From Streptomyces antimycoticus (GTDB taxonomy: Bacteria > Actinomycetota > Actinomycetes > Streptomycetales > Streptomycetaceae): DNA of 64,000 bases. The stretch covers positions 6,696,001 through 6,760,000 of the forward strand of contig NZ_BJHV01000001.1 in assembly GCF_005405925.1 (NCBI RefSeq). The letters run 5' to 3'. Position numbers and translations under genes: made by a program. Below the pieces are notes generated by a model. The model was not told where the DNA came from. It did no database searches and saw only the letters and a list, made by a program, of their open reading frames with translations. Shown in pieces: positions 63,185-64,000 of this stretch (within the stretch, counting starts at the first letter, position 1; every line of letters begins with the position of its first letter).

Positions 63185-63814
63185 ATGTCGCAGCAAGGGA
63201 CGAAACAGCAGGTGGTCGACGATTTCATCGTGGACACGGAGGACTGCGAGGAGCGTGAGCGGGCCTTCCGTGAGCGCGGCACCGCCCGCCCGATCACCGT
63301 GTACGGCAACCCGGTCCTGCACAAGGAGTGCCGGGACGTGACCGTGTTCGACGAGGAGCTGGCACGGCTCGTCGACGACATGTTCGCCAGCCAGCGGGCG
63401 GCGGAGGGCGTGGGCCTGGCCGCCAACCAGATCGGTGTCGACCTCAAGGTCTTCGTCTACGACTGCATGGACGACGAGGGCGTTCGCCATGTGGGCGTGG
63501 TGTGCAACCCGGTGCTGGAGGAGCTGCCCGCCGACCGCCGGGTGCTGGACGACTCCAATGAGGGCTGTCTGTCGGTCCCCACGGCCTATATGGAGCTGGC
63601 CCGCCCCGACTACGCGGTGGTGCGCGGCCAGGACCTCGACGGCGAGCCGATCGCGGTGCGCGGCACCGGCTACTTCGCGCGCTGTCTGCAGCACGAGACC
63701 GACCACCTGTACGGCTACCTGTACATCGACCGGCTCTCCAAGCGCGACCGTAAGGATGTGCTGAAGCAGATGGCCGAGGGCACCGCCCGTTATGAGACGG
63801 TGCCCAACGACTGA
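63185..63814 (+). CDS. def: Peptide deformylase
   Basis: 209 residues from ATG 63185 ([20 protein letters not shown]), AAGGAAGG upstream. All three PDF motifs: [17 protein letters not shown] (metal Cys) and HETDHLYG (HExxH). It removes the formyl group from nascent proteins at the ribosome. The N-terminal 30 residues before the fold ([17 protein letters not shown]) are an acidic extension found in Streptomyces forms. It faces nrdB across a strong hairpin. Confidence 0.93.
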   Translation: MSQQGTKQQVVDDFIVDTEDCEERERAFRERGTARPITVYGNPVLHKECRDVTVFDEELARLVDDMFASQRAAEGVGLAANQIGVDLKVFVYDCMDDEGVRHVGVVCNPVLEELPADRRVLDDSNEGCLSVPTAYMELARPDYAVVRGQDLDGEPIAVRGTGYFARCLQHETDHLYGYLYIDRLSKRDRKDVLKQMAEGTARYETVPND

Positions 63815-63827
63815 GTGTGTCGTACCT

Positions 63828-63870
63828 CACAGGGCGGGCCGGACCCATGCGGGGTCCGGCCCGCCCTGTG
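63828..63870. terminator. Bidirectional terminator between def and nrdB
   Basis: A 19-bp perfect stem (CACAGGGCGGGCCGGACCC and complement) with a five-base loop, between converging genes. Confidence 0.85.
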
Positions 63871-63873
63871 GCA

Positions 63874-64000
63874 TCAGAAGTCGTCGTCGAAGGCGACCGA
63901 GCCCTCGACCGCGACCTGGTAGGCCGAGGCGCGGCGCTCGAAGAAGTTGGTCAGCTCCTGGACGTTCTGCAGCTCCATGAAGGAGAACGGGTTCTCCGAG
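63874..64000 (-). CDS. nrdB: Ribonucleotide reductase small subunit, C-terminus only
   Basis: Only the last 41 codons are in the window, read on the minus strand: ENPFSFMELQNVQELTNFFE then RRASAYQVAVEG and the acidic end AFDDDF. The ENPFxFME..NxTNFFExR pattern and the short acidic Phe-ended tail, which docks on the large subunit, identify class I NrdB. The metal-site and tyrosyl residues lie outside the window, so subclass is inferred. Confidence 0.8.
   Translation of the reverse strand, partial: SENPFSFMELQNVQELTNFFERRASAYQVAVEGSVAFDDDF

Overview
This window is chromosomal DNA from an actinomycete, almost certainly a Streptomyces. GC is very high with strong third-position GC bias and many GTG starts. 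Actinomycete-specific genes are present: a WhiB7/WblC regulator, the SigR-RsrA thiol-redox pair, mycoredoxin, UvrD2, AdnAB-type helicase-nucleases, MoeZ and a Fur-type CatR-CatA pair. Gene order is that of a Streptomyces core region around sigR and wblC, with one insertion sequence.

Layout. 1-4.5 kb: the end of an exopolysaccharide-type operon (PelF-like glycosyltransferase, membrane protein, NAD-dependent epimerase, spherulin-4 family protein). 4.5-9.1 kb: moeZ with a SigR-type promoter, then two tandem secreted S33 lipoprotein peptidases. 9.2-25 kb: a kinase-like/flippase-like membrane protein, an alkyltransferase-like protein, adnA, adnB, an M20 dipeptidase, nudC, mrx1 (SigR-type promoter) and uvrD2. 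25-26.3 kb: wblC with a long leader (upstream ORF and intrinsic terminator) and a small coupled gene. 26.3-30 kb: a UbiB/ABC1 kinase-like gene, a ThiF-fold protein and an M48-type metallopeptidase. 30-33.4 kb: a TerD-AIM24 fusion plus two AIM24 genes. 33.4-42.6 kb: NUDIX, zincin-like protein, SDR, moaE, a 60-residue membrane protein, a PDZ/Lon-type protease, a PPA1309-family protein and a UPF0182 membrane protein. 42.7-45 kb: two identical initiator tRNA-fMet genes flanking a SEL1-repeat gene. 45-50 kb: catR, catA, CBS protein, hisN, TetR plus SMR transporter. 50-51.7 kb: an IS1182-type element inserted exactly at the rsgA stop codon. 51.7-57.8 kb: rsgA, aroA, M50 peptidase, SRAP protein, alpha/beta hydrolase, sigR, rsrA. 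58-64 kb: two membrane HD-domain proteins, a TPR protein, peptide deformylase and the end of nrdB.

Common threads. Thiol and oxidative stress: sigR-rsrA lie here together with SigR-type promoters (GGAAT-N18-GTT) in front of sigR, mrx1 and moeZ, plus the peroxide pair catR-catA. DNA repair: AdnAB, UvrD2, SRAP and the alkyltransferase-like protein. Translation: WblC, RsgA, initiator tRNAs and deformylase.

Caution for the reader: nine genes have reading frames broken at ten places, and each is restored by adding one C or G to a short homopolymer. These are most likely sequencing deletions, not pseudogenes. Such genes are given as one CDS spanning the break.
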